In this document: positions 1-7,607 of the stretch, piece by piece
How the letters are laid out: each line of letters begins with the position of its first letter
Position numbering within the stretch: position 1 is the first letter of the stretch
From: Spirochaetia bacterium
Lineage (GTDB): Bacteria; Spirochaetota; Spirochaetia; Treponematales; Breznakiellaceae
DNA: 20,157 nt
Direction: 5' to 3'
Assembly: GCA_025997655.1 (NCBI GenBank)
Contig: BNUW01000030.1
Location: 1 to 20,157, forward strand
Notes under the pieces: model-generated
Seen by the model: the letters and a program-made list of their open reading frames with translations, nothing else
Told to the model about the DNA's origin: nothing
The model's database searches: none
Translations under genes and position numbers: made by a program

Positions 1-856
<856 letters not shown>

Positions 857-865
857 CTAATATAC

Positions 866-1483
866 TTAATTTTCCTGCCGAGGTGTTTCCTCGGGCATTA
901 AAACTTTCACCTTTGCGCTGCGTACCACCCGGTCTTTCAGGGTATAGCCCTTCTGGAAGTCCTCCTGGACCACGGGCTCGGTAATTTCCGGGGATTTCTC
1001 CATCATAATAGCCTCGTGCCGGTTCGGGTCAAAGCTTTCCCCGGCGGAATCAAAGCGCTTAAGCCCCCACTTGTTTTCCAACTGGGTGATAAGCCGCTTT
1101 TCGATCAGGGTGATGCCCTCGTAAAAGCTGTCAAATTCCTTTGATGTCGAGGCAATGCTTTCCGCCGATTTGATAGCCCTATCAAAATCGTCAATTATCA
1201 GGATAAGGTCCAGGAGCAGGCTCTGATTGGCAAAGTCGATGGCATTCTGCTTTTCCTGGTTCATCCGCTTACGGAAATTCTCGAAGTCCGCCGCCTTGCG
1301 GAGATATTGATCGTTGGCTTCCCGCAGCTTGTCTTCCAGGTCGGCGATCTTCTCCTCCGGGGAAAGTGCGGCTTCCGTAACCGGGTCTTCTGCGGAAGAT
1401 TCGGCTCCGTTCTGTTCCGGGGCTGCCGTCTCTTCTTCGGTGCACACAGCGTCTTCCGGCTGGGCTTCTTCTTCATCCTTCAT
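866..1483 (-). CDS. grpE: GrpE, nucleotide exchange factor of DnaK
   Basis: A 205-residue cytosolic cochaperone that releases ADP from DnaK. Residues 1-45 are acidic and low complexity. A long heptad-rich helix follows (about 45-110, including YLRKAADFENFRKRMNQE). The C-terminal beta domain carries the family signature FDPNRHEAIM and ends in a stretch with VVRSAKVKV, which contacts the DnaK nucleotide domain. Length fits the family. The ATG at 1481-1483 has AGGA 7 nt upstream. dnaK follows after 27 bp, and a possible promoter lies at 1537-1565. I found no CIRCE-like (HrcA) inverted repeat in the 95 bp upstream, so heat control by HrcA is not supported from this side. Confidence 0.97.
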   Translation of the reverse strand: MKDEEEAQPEDAVCTEEETAAPEQNGAESSAEDPVTEAALSPEEKIADLEDKLREANDQYLRKAADFENFRKRMNQEKQNAIDFANQSLLLDLILIIDDFDRAIKSAESIASTSKEFDSFYEGITLIEKRLITQLENKWGLKRFDSAGESFDPNRHEAIMMEKSPEITEPVVQEDFQKGYTLKDRVVRSAKVKVLMPEETPRQEN

Positions 1484-1536
1484 CGATTAATCCTGTAGGG
1501 AAAAGCTCCCTGTTTATATTTTTGGGGCTCCTTAAA

Positions 1537-1565
1537 AAAATACTTATACCAGGAAAAAAGGTCAA
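1537..1565 (-). promoter_or_regulatory. Candidate sigma-70 promoter of grpE-dnaK
   Basis: Read on the minus strand, TTGACC (1560-1565) is separated by 17 bp from TATTTT (1537-1542). The -35 box matches consensus at 5 of 6 positions and the -10 box at 4 of 6. It lies in the only gap between uppP and grpE, leaving a leader of about 45-50 nt. The spacer also contains TATAAG, which is too close to the -35 to be used with it. Confidence 0.4.
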
Positions 1566-1578
1566 GAAAATTAATTCT

Positions 1579-2388
1579 TTACATAAAAAAATGGGTGAAA
1601 TACTGATCCACCAGGACCAGAACCCCCAGAATCGCCACGTAGAGGGCGAAACCCCGGAGAGACCGGGTTTTGACGATCCGCAGCATGAATTTTATCGCAA
1701 AAAAGCCGACCAAAGCGGCGGTCAGGGTGCCGGCGATAATAGGCCCCAGGCCGATACTGCCCGCGCTATTGGCAACGCCACCGCCCCCGGCAATGTCCTT
1801 CAACTGGAGAACCAATGCGCCCAGGATTGCGGGAATGGATAGGAGGAAGACGAACCGGGCGGCAAAATCCCGGTCCAACCGGCGGGAAAGGGCCCCCGAA
1901 AGGGTCAGCCCGGACCGGGAAACCCCGGGAATAATGGCAATCCCCTGGCAAATGCCGATAACCAGGGCGTCAAACCAGTTCATGGCCGCCTGGGGCCTGG
2001 TGTTTTCCGAACGCCGGGATATTTGTTCCGATACCAGGAGGGCCAGGGCGGTAAAAAGGAAGGAGAATCCCAGAAACGCCGCGGATTGGAAGGCTTCTTC
2101 GATCGTATCTTTAAAAATCAGGGCCACGATAACCGTGGGAATGGTTGCCAGAATGAGGTAGCCGGTAAGGGGTTGGATAATCCGGCGCAGAATGGCCTGA
2201 ATATCCGCCCAGAGGACAATGAAAACCGCGATTAAAGTCCCCACATGGACCATGGTATCAAAAAGCAGCACCGGCTCGGCGATGCCGAAAATCTTTTGCA
2301 AAAGGACCAGGTGGCCGGAACTGCTTACGGGGAGAAATTCCGTAAGCCCCTGGACTGCCCCCAGCATAATCGCTTCGAATATATTCAT
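1579..2388 (-). CDS. uppP: Undecaprenyl-diphosphatase UppP (BacA family)
   Basis: Integral membrane phosphatase that converts undecaprenyl diphosphate to the monophosphate, recycling the lipid carrier for peptidoglycan and other glycans. Its 269 residues match the family length. Both signatures are present: QGLTEFLPVSSSGHLVL at residues 13-29, with catalytic Glu17 and the serine-rich loop, and PGVSRSG at 154-160 with the conserved Arg. Several hydrophobic segments fill the rest. The ATG at 2386-2388 has GAGGGG 2 nt upstream in mRNA sense, and a small hairpin (2402-2417) lies just ahead of that site. It is transcribed toward grpE, but a promoter-like sequence between them suggests grpE does not depend on read-through. 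Confidence 0.96.
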   Translation of the reverse strand: MNIFEAIMLGAVQGLTEFLPVSSSGHLVLLQKIFGIAEPVLLFDTMVHVGTLIAVFIVLWADIQAILRRIIQPLTGYLILATIPTVIVALIFKDTIEEAFQSAAFLGFSFLFTALALLVSEQISRRSENTRPQAAMNWFDALVIGICQGIAIIPGVSRSGLTLSGALSRRLDRDFAARFVFLLSIPAILGALVLQLKDIAGGGGVANSAGSIGLGPIIAGTLTAALVGFFAIKFMLRIVKTRSLRGFALYVAILGVLVLVDQYFTHFFM

Positions 2389-2401
2389 AACCCCTCTTTA
2401 G

Positions 2402-2447
2402 TGCGGGGACTACCGCATAGTTTAATCGAAGTGAAACGCAGTTTCAC
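2402..2447. promoter_or_regulatory. Two small inverted repeats upstream of uppP
   Basis: A 5-bp hairpin, TGCGG at 2402-2406 with CCGCA at 2413-2417 (6-nt loop), falls in the presumed uppP leader. Next to it is a perfect 17-bp palindrome, GTGAAAC-GCA-GTTTCAC, at 2431-2447. The latter has the shape of a dimeric repressor site or a short RNA hairpin. The gap separates divergent uppP and the VanZ-like gene, so either gene could be affected. Function is unknown; only the symmetry is seen. Confidence 0.35.
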
Positions 2448-2565
2448 ATTAACCTACCATAATAATATTGCCGGATCTGTGCAAGCAGGAATCCCGGGCG
2501 GGTGATTGTTATTTCAGCTTTGATGTGGTATGTTATTCTTAATTGAATCCCGCCGGTGGTATAGT

Positions 2566-2964
2566 ATGATCCAGATCTTTAAAATAGTACCCAAAATACC
2601 CGCCCTTCTGGTTGTGGCGGCCATCTGGATTCTTTCTTCCCAAAGTACTCTCCCCGTCCTTCCAAAGGGTATCCTGGGCTTTGATAAGTTCCAGCATGGC
2701 ATTGCCTATCTGGCACTCGCGGGTACTTTTGTCTTCTGGTTTTCCCCAACCCAACGGCGGTTCCACCGGCTGCGGACCTTCCTGCTGATTGTCCTTATCA
2801 GCTCCCTGTACGGGGTGATTGATGAGATACATCAGTTTTATGTGCCCTTACGGGACTGCAATGTGTGGGACTGGATAGCGGATACCATCGGGGCGTGTCT
2901 GGGGGGCGGAACGGCGCTGCTGGTTGAGCGGTGGGTGGTTAGGAGGCGCAATGATGTGCGCTAG
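2566..2964 (+). CDS. VanZ-like small membrane protein
   Basis: About 132 residues from the ATG at 2566; an in-frame ATG at 2530 would add 12. It resembles the VanZ family: a first membrane segment (PALLVVAAIWILSSQS), then FDKFQHGIAYLALAG with the conserved Lys-x-x-His pattern, a third segment ending in YGVIDEIHQFYVPLR, and a last one containing DWIADTIGACLGG. The Asp-Glu-x-x-Gln and Asp-x-x-x-Asn/Asp-like positions are typical of the family. VanZ was first met as a teicoplanin-resistance accessory protein, but most homologues are of unknown role in the envelope, and no resistance role is inferred here. The 2566 start is chosen because it begins just before the first membrane segment; neither start has a convincing Shine-Dalgarno. 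Its stop overlaps that of the convergent transporter gene. Confidence 0.85.
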   Translation: MIQIFKIVPKIPALLVVAAIWILSSQSTLPVLPKGILGFDKFQHGIAYLALAGTFVFWFSPTQRRFHRLRTFLLIVLISSLYGVIDEIHQFYVPLRDCNVWDWIADTIGACLGGGTALLVERWVVRRRNDVR

Positions 2965-4640
2965 CTCCGCATCAAGGCTTCGGCGATGTTGTAGCAGTAA
3001 TCCCCCACCTTTTCTATGCGCCGGACCACATCGATAAACAGTAATTCTGTTTTGACGTCCTCCCCTGCCTCTATCCGTTTGCGGCCCAGCCGCCGGAGTT
3101 TGTCCCGGGATTTGTCGATGGTATCTTCCAGCCGTCCCGCAAAGGCCGCCTGTTCCGCCGTAATGCTGCGCCCCACATGGTCCTTCACAAAGCTGAGGAA
3201 ATCCTCCACCTGGGCTACATAGGGGGTCAGGGCTTCCATTTCCTTGTTCTTAAAAAGCAGGTTCTTCTTTACGCTCCGGTCCAGGAGCATACTGACGCTG
3301 TAACAGTCATCGGTCATGTCCTCCAGGTCGGAGATGATCCGCAGGAGCTGGTACACCTTGGTTTCCGACTGGTGGCTCAACTGCTGGCGGGTACACTCTA
3401 TGAGGAACCGGGTCAGATCCACCCGCATCTCGTCGGCGTATTCCTCCTTGTCCCTCATCTCCGTAACCAGGGCATCCACGGCGGCCGCCTTATCACCATC
3501 CTCCCGGAAACTGGACAAAACTTCGCTTACCCGGGCAAACATGGAGGAGGCCAGGGCCGTCATGTCCCGAATTTCCTTTTCCGCACGGATGATGTTCAGC
3601 TCCGGGGTGCTACGGGTCGAATGCTGGTACTCCAGCCGATAGACCGACTGCGGCTCCGGCGTACCGTCCTTGTCCTTAATAAGGAAGGAAACCAGGGCGG
3701 CAAAGGGCTTAACAAAGGGGAAAAATAGAAGGGTGTTTATCATATTGAACATCGTATGAAACATGGCCAAATGATTGGTGATGTTCCCCTCCGGTGAGCC
3801 GGGAGTTACCAGCGCCACCAGAGCCAAAAGAGGACGGAACAGGATCAAGGCCCAGGCCGTACCGATAACATTGAAAAGCACATGAACCAGCGCCGCCTGC
3901 CGGGCCGCAGGCTTCGTACCTATGCTTGCCAGGGCGGCGTCAATAGTAGTGCCGATATTGGCCCCCAGGATCATCGCCGCGGCAATATCGTAGGTAATAA
4001 GCCCGCCATGAGCCATGGTAAGCATAATCGCCGTGGCGGCGCTTGAAGAATGGATGACCAGGGTCATCACGAGGCCAATCCCCGCGCCTATCAGCGTAGT
4101 CAGGAAACCCATGCGGGAGATCTGGGCGATCCGGTCGAGGAGCAGCGGATGTGCGCTCAGGTCCGGCATGGATTTCGTGAGGAAGTCCAGCCCCAAAAAG
4201 AGGAGGCCGAAGCCGAGAACCACCCCTCCCAGGTCCTGCCGCTTCCATTTGGCCATGCTCATCACAAAGCCAATCCCCACTGCGGGGAGGGCCAGGGAGG
4301 ATATCTTCAGGGAAAAGCCCACCAGGGACACTACCCAGGCGGTAATGGTGGTACCAATATTGGCCCCCATGATCACCCCGATGGCCTGGGTCAGGGTAAG
4401 AAGCCCGGCGTTCACAAAGGATACCACCATAACCGTAGCAGCCGATGACGACTGAATGACAGCCGTTACCGCACAGCCGGTAATTACCGCAGCGAGGCGG
4501 TTCCCGGTCATAAAGCCCAGAACATGCCGCATCCTTGTCCCGGCGCTCTGCTGGATACCATCGCTCATCACCTTCATCCCGTAGAGGAAGAGGCAGAGCC
4601 CGCCGATTATCTTAAACAACATACTGATGATAGTAGCCAT
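2961..4640 (-). CDS. Na/Pi cotransporter family protein with PhoU-like C-terminal domain
   Basis: 559-residue inner-membrane protein of the NptA/YjbB (Na/Pi cotransporter II) type, expected to move phosphate with sodium. The two inverted family repeats are clear: QSSSAATVM at residues 63-71 followed by GANIGTT (92-98), and HSSSAATAI at 197-205 followed by GANIGTT (226-232). Hydrophobic segments occupy residues 1-320. From about 340 to the end the protein is soluble, helical and charged, like a PhoU domain (for example DMTALASSMFARVSEVLSSF and RRIEKVGDYCYNIAEALMRS), probably regulatory. In the second repeat the usual Gln is replaced by His. The ATG at 4638-4640 has no Shine-Dalgarno, only a -10-like box 7 nt upstream. 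The direction of transport cannot be told from sequence. Confidence 0.93.
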   Translation of the reverse strand: MATIISMLFKIIGGLCLFLYGMKVMSDGIQQSAGTRMRHVLGFMTGNRLAAVITGCAVTAVIQSSSAATVMVVSFVNAGLLTLTQAIGVIMGANIGTTITAWVVSLVGFSLKISSLALPAVGIGFVMSMAKWKRQDLGGVVLGFGLLFLGLDFLTKSMPDLSAHPLLLDRIAQISRMGFLTTLIGAGIGLVMTLVIHSSSAATAIMLTMAHGGLITYDIAAAMILGANIGTTIDAALASIGTKPAARQAALVHVLFNVIGTAWALILFRPLLALVALVTPGSPEGNITNHLAMFHTMFNMINTLLFFPFVKPFAALVSFLIKDKDGTPEPQSVYRLEYQHSTRSTPELNIIRAEKEIRDMTALASSMFARVSEVLSSFREDGDKAAAVDALVTEMRDKEEYADEMRVDLTRFLIECTRQQLSHQSETKVYQLLRIISDLEDMTDDCYSVSMLLDRSVKKNLLFKNKEMEALTPYVAQVEDFLSFVKDHVGRSITAEQAAFAGRLEDTIDKSRDKLRRLGRKRIEAGEDVKTELLFIDVVRRIEKVGDYCYNIAEALMRS

Positions 4641-4647
4641 GGGGAAG

Positions 4648-4676
4648 AATATACGCTATTTTGCGGGTTTAGATAA
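4648..4676 (-). promoter_or_regulatory. Candidate promoter directly abutting the Na/Pi transporter start
   Basis: On the minus strand TATATT (4648-4653) ends 7 nt before the ATG, and TTATCT (4671-4676) lies 17 bp further upstream. The -10 is 5 of 6, the -35 only 3 of 6. Transcription would begin at or next to the ATG, which fits the absence of a Shine-Dalgarno. Confidence 0.35.
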
Positions 4677-4677
4677 G

Positions 4678-4716
4678 ACACGGATAGAATATAAAATTCC
4701 CTTATCTTATCCGTGT
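4678..4716. repeat. Inverted repeat with CACGGAT dispersed-repeat motif
   Basis: ACACGGATA at 4678-4686 is perfectly complementary to TATCCGTGT at 4708-4716 (21-nt loop). The right arm continues as ATCCGTGTAATCCGTGG, so CACGGAT recurs every 9 nt on the minus strand. Sequences of this type are frequent intergenic repeats in many bacterial genomes. It sits between the stop of the M23 gene and the start of the transporter gene, overlapping the latter's possible -35 box. It could also be a weak terminator, but it has no strong U-tract. Confidence 0.5.
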
Positions 4717-4767
4717 AATCCGTGGTTAAATTCTTATTTTGGAACTGGCTCAGGTAAAATTAGCGCC

Positions 4768-5736
4768 CTACTTTATGAGGGCCCGGGGATTAGTCGTACG
4801 GCCGTCCTTGTAAACCGTAAAGTGCAGATGAGGGCCCGTGCTTAACCCGGAGGAACCAACTTCGCCGATAATTTCCCCCGCACGGACATAGGCGCCGGTC
4901 TGGGTCCGGTGTCGGCTCATGTGGCCATACAGGGTCCGGTACCCGGAATGGTGGGTAATCACCACGTAATTACCGGTAACGTCATCATACCCCACGGCGG
5001 TAACCCGGCCTGCCATGGCTGCCTTTATGGGGGTACCATAGGCCGCGCCGATATCAAGCCCGGTGTGAAACTGGCGAGCCCCGGTAAAGGGACTGGGCCG
5101 GTAGCCATAGTGAGAGGTAATGTAGCTCCGTACCGGCCAGAGGAAGAGGTCCCCGTTGATTTCCTGGAGATCCGCCCGGGAAAGCCGTGCGCCGGGAATA
5201 AACAGGCGGGTGTTGGGGTTTACGGTTTCCGAGAAAAGCTCATTCGCCGTAAGAATAGTTTCAGAGCCGGTCTCATATTTTTCCGCGATGGAAGCGAGGG
5301 TATCCCCCGTTTTCACCGTATGGAGGATGCCGTCCTGGTTGGGAATACGAAGCACTTGATTTATTTGCAATAGCCGGGAATTTTTGATACCGTTCAGGGA
5401 CAACAGGGTATCCTGGTTAAGGCCGAAGGTTTCCGCCAGAACTCCGATGGTATCCCCCGGCTGGACCCTATAGGGAAACGAAAGCAGCATCCGGGGTTTG
5501 GAATAAAATTCCGGTTCCGCTATACCGGCTTCCGCACCGGAATCGGGGAATAAGTTCACGGATTCAGGCAAGGTTAGGGAGGCATTTTCGACATAGGCCA
5601 TACCCATACCGGTTTCAGCAGGGGGAATCTTAGGGGCAGCGGCGTTCTTAAAGGGTCCCCCCCCAAAAAAACCGGGGAAGGTGGAAAAATAGACAAGCGA
5701 AAGGGCCATAACCAGTCTGATTATTTTTTGCATCAT
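4768..5736 (-). CDS. LysM-M23 family metallopeptidase, envelope
   Basis: 322 residues. Residues 1-22 are an N-terminal hydrophobic segment (signal peptide or anchor), followed by a Pro/Ala-rich linker. Two LysM domains follow, at about 89-131 (PYRVQPGDTIGVLAETFGL to LRIP) and 139-181 (HTVKTGDTLASIAEKY to LFIP), which bind peptidoglycan. The C-terminal peptidase M23 domain spans about 205-320 with all zinc ligands: His224-x3-Asp228 (HTGLD), His272 (YGHMS) and His303-x-His305 (PHLHF). It therefore looks active as a peptidoglycan endopeptidase outside the inner membrane. The ATG at 5734-5736 (MMQK) has no Shine-Dalgarno; TATATA ends 7 nt upstream. It follows the bifunctional nuclease gene by 55 bp on the same strand. 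Confidence 0.95.
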   Translation of the reverse strand: MMQKIIRLVMALSLVYFSTFPGFFGGGPFKNAAAPKIPPAETGMGMAYVENASLTLPESVNLFPDSGAEAGIAEPEFYSKPRMLLSFPYRVQPGDTIGVLAETFGLNQDTLLSLNGIKNSRLLQINQVLRIPNQDGILHTVKTGDTLASIAEKYETGSETILTANELFSETVNPNTRLFIPGARLSRADLQEINGDLFLWPVRSYITSHYGYRPSPFTGARQFHTGLDIGAAYGTPIKAAMAGRVTAVGYDDVTGNYVVITHHSGYRTLYGHMSRHRTQTGAYVRAGEIIGEVGSSGLSTGPHLHFTVYKDGRTTNPRALIK

Positions 5737-5791
5737 GGTATTCTATATAATTATGTTGAAATTGGCAATTACATTTATAAAAAAAACGAAC

Positions 5792-6385
5792 TTAGCCATG
5801 TCCATTTCCCCGTTCCGTATCCAGCAAAGCCAAAGCATCCCGTATTTCTGCGGCCCGCTCATACTTTTCACCGGCCACTGCCTGATCCAATTCCATTTGA
5901 AGCGCCTCCTGCTCAATGCCCTTCGATCTTCCTACCATAATATCGGCAGAATTTGCCCCGGCATTACCAATAGCGTCAAGAAAAAATTCCACCGGCAAAC
6001 TCGCCTGGTCCATCACCTTTTGGGCAATAAAAATCGGGCCTCCGGAGCGTACCGCCAGGGCAAGGGCCTCGGAAGGCCGGGCGTCCAGGGTTAGGGGATG
6101 TTTTTCGGAAAACTCTCTGCCCGTAAGGAGGATGCGGGCGTAAAAAATACCGTCCCGTAAATCGTGAATTTCAACCCGCCACAGCGCAAGGGAGTCCTTT
6201 TTGATAAGCTCCAGCAAGAGGTCAGGCCGAAGATCTGACCCCATCCCGAGAAGTATGGCCTGGGCTTCAGTTTCGCCGATAAAGACAGGCACCGCACTAT
6301 CGGCGCCCAGGGGCCGCAGCAACACTGCGGTTCCATCTTCCATCCGGGCGATGGTCCATACCTCAGCCTCCAGCATCTTCCCCAT
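5792..6385 (-). CDS. Bifunctional nuclease (BFN/DUF151) family protein with UVR tail
   Basis: About 197 residues. Residues 5-140 match the bifunctional nuclease domain (formerly DUF151): EAQAILLGMG, RPLTHDLL-like RPDLLLELI, and LTLDARPSEALALAVRSG with the conserved Asp-Ala-Arg-Pro-Ser-Asp/Glu-Ala block. The last 35 residues (ELDQAVAGEKYERAAEIRDA) form a UVR motif, the helical hairpin of UvrB, UvrC and ClpC-like proteins that mediates protein contacts. Plant BFN members have RNase and DNase activity; the bacterial role is poorly known. The frame could open at GTG 6391, but ATG at 6385 is preferred because AAGGGG lies 5 nt upstream of it. The polyprenyl synthase stops only 9 bp earlier, so the two genes are very probably cotranscribed. 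Confidence 0.9.
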   Translation of the reverse strand: MGKMLEAEVWTIARMEDGTAVLLRPLGADSAVPVFIGETEAQAILLGMGSDLRPDLLLELIKKDSLALWRVEIHDLRDGIFYARILLTGREFSEKHPLTLDARPSEALALAVRSGGPIFIAQKVMDQASLPVEFFLDAIGNAGANSADIMVGRSKGIEQEALQMELDQAVAGEKYERAAEIRDALALLDTERGNGHG

Positions 6386-6394
6386 ACCCACCCC

Positions 6395-7438
6395 TTAACT
6401 AATCGAATCGATTAAACCTTTAAGTAAATCCCCGGAAAATGCCTCCCTGGCTTCACCGATAAGCGCAAGCCCCCGTTTTCCGGCCTCCGCCAAAGCCTCG
6501 GAAGCCTCCAGGCAGGCGATAAGTTCCTCCACCTCCGGCGCGCTTACCCCCGAAACGGCGGCCGCCTGAAAACAGCGGCGTACCACTTCCCCGGCGTCCT
6601 TATGCGCACCGCCTAGCCCATGGAGGTAGAGCAGCACCGGGAGGCTCTTCTTCCCCTCCACGATATCGTCGCCCCGCTTCTTGCCGGGGATGCCGGTGGT
6701 CAGGTTTTTCACATCATCCAGAATCTGGAACCCCACCCCCAGTTTCTCCGCCGCATCCCCAAGCGTTCCCGCCCACGTTTCAATCTCACCGGTTTGAATT
6801 CCCCCGGCGGCGGCGGCCCCGTAAACCCCCAGGATCGCCGCAAACCGTGCCAGGCACCCGGTTTTAAGGCGGCACATCAGGTCGTATTCCGCAAGGCCCG
6901 GCAGGGAAGCATGGTCCCGGTGCCAACTGATATCCATGGCCTGCCCCAGATGAAGCCGCCGCATATGTTCCCCCCACAACCGGTACACCCCGTTTTTCAG
7001 TTCCGGCGGCGCATCCCAGGCTTCAATGCAGGTGAGGGGCAGGAAGTACAGAAAACTGCCGGCATTGATCGCCGTATCGGTTCCGTAAAGGATATGGGCG
7101 GCGGGCTTTCCCCGGCGTTCATCGGAGTTATCTTCTATATCATCGTGGATAAGGCTGGCGTTGTGGGGCAATTCCACCAGGGGAACCAGGGCTAGCGCCC
7201 CGTCATCCCCTCCAAGGCTCTCGCAGACAAGGGTGGTCAGCAGGGGCCGCCAGCGCTTACCCCCCCGGGCGATAAGGTCCCAGCCGGGAAGGGTGAGGGA
7301 TTTTACCAGTTCCGGGGGAACGGCACCGGGCAAGGCGGGAAAATTGCCGGTTACCCAGGCACGATCAGGGATTTCCGGCAGCTGGGCGTTCAACACCGCT
7401 TCTATTTTTTCCAGGCGGCGGGCATAGGGTGAATCCAT
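6395..7438 (-). CDS. Short-chain polyprenyl diphosphate synthase
   Basis: 347-residue cytosolic trans-prenyltransferase that condenses isopentenyl diphosphate with an allylic diphosphate. GGKRWRP (59-65) binds IPP. The first Asp-rich motif is LIHDDIED (DDxxD, 99-103), followed by RRGKPAAH. The second is QILDDVKN (241-245), DDxxN rather than DDxxD, as in some geranylgeranyl synthases. KTGCL and EGKKSLPV support the fold. Chain length cannot be assigned; the residues ahead of the first motif (ELPHNASLIHDD) have His-Asn at the chain-length positions, so product length needs a test. The ATG at 7436-7438 lacks a Shine-Dalgarno; TATAAA ends 8 nt upstream. It leads a likely operon with the bifunctional nuclease gene. 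Confidence 0.93.
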   Translation of the reverse strand: MDSPYARRLEKIEAVLNAQLPEIPDRAWVTGNFPALPGAVPPELVKSLTLPGWDLIARGGKRWRPLLTTLVCESLGGDDGALALVPLVELPHNASLIHDDIEDNSDERRGKPAAHILYGTDTAINAGSFLYFLPLTCIEAWDAPPELKNGVYRLWGEHMRRLHLGQAMDISWHRDHASLPGLAEYDLMCRLKTGCLARFAAILGVYGAAAAGGIQTGEIETWAGTLGDAAEKLGVGFQILDDVKNLTTGIPGKKRGDDIVEGKKSLPVLLYLHGLGGAHKDAGEVVRRCFQAAAVSGVSAPEVEELIACLEASEALAEAGKRGLALIGEAREAFSGDLLKGLIDSIS

Positions 7439-7500
7439 TGGATAAGTTTATACGATAGATACGTCCGGGGAAAAGACCCTGGGGGAAAGAGACGGTATTT

Positions 7501-7591
7501 ATCAGATATAACTTTCAAAAGTAAGATATTTAACTATTTATCACTTATAACTGCTAAAATTAACATTCCCCCTTGATTATCAGTTATAAGT
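7501..7591. repeat. Three related 13-bp boxes at exact 39-bp spacing ahead of the AAA+ gene
   Basis: ATCAGATATAACT (7501-7513), ATCACTTATAACT (7540-7552) and ATCAGTTATAAGT (7579-7591) start exactly 39 bp apart. Boxes 2 and 3 are also perfect inverted repeats of each other over 12 bp (CACTTATAACTG at 7542-7553 and CAGTTATAAGTG at 7581-7592). The third box lies inside the spacer of the likely promoter of the AAA+ gene. Similarity between units 1 and 2 extends partly beyond the box. This is the layout of an operator array or a worn tandem repeat. Confidence 0.55.
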
Positions 7592-7601
7592 GCTATATAC
7601 T
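7573..7601 (+). promoter_or_regulatory. Candidate sigma-70 promoter of the AAA+ ATPase gene
   Basis: TTGATT (7573-7578), a 17-bp spacer and TATACT (7596-7601) make a near-consensus promoter. Only 6 nt separate the -10 from the ATG at 7608, so transcription should begin at or within a base or two of the start codon and there is no room for a Shine-Dalgarno. Confidence 0.6.
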
Positions 7602-7607
7602 CTCAAT

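Noticed and set aside
1484..1578. CIRCE (HrcA) heat-shock operator before grpE
   Set aside because: No TTAGCACTC-N9-GAGTGCTAA-like repeat is present.
1522..2505. Several plus-strand frames across uppP
   Set aside because: They run antisense to a clear uppP gene, have Arg/Pro/Gly-rich translations with no family features, and no ribosome sites.
4015..4455. Long plus-strand frames inside the Na/Pi transporter
   Set aside because: Antisense to a well-defined gene whose family motifs lie on the other strand; composition is that of a shadow frame.
7501..7592. CRISPR array
   Set aside because: The repeats are short (13 bp), imperfect and only three, the spacers are related to each other, and no cas genes are present.
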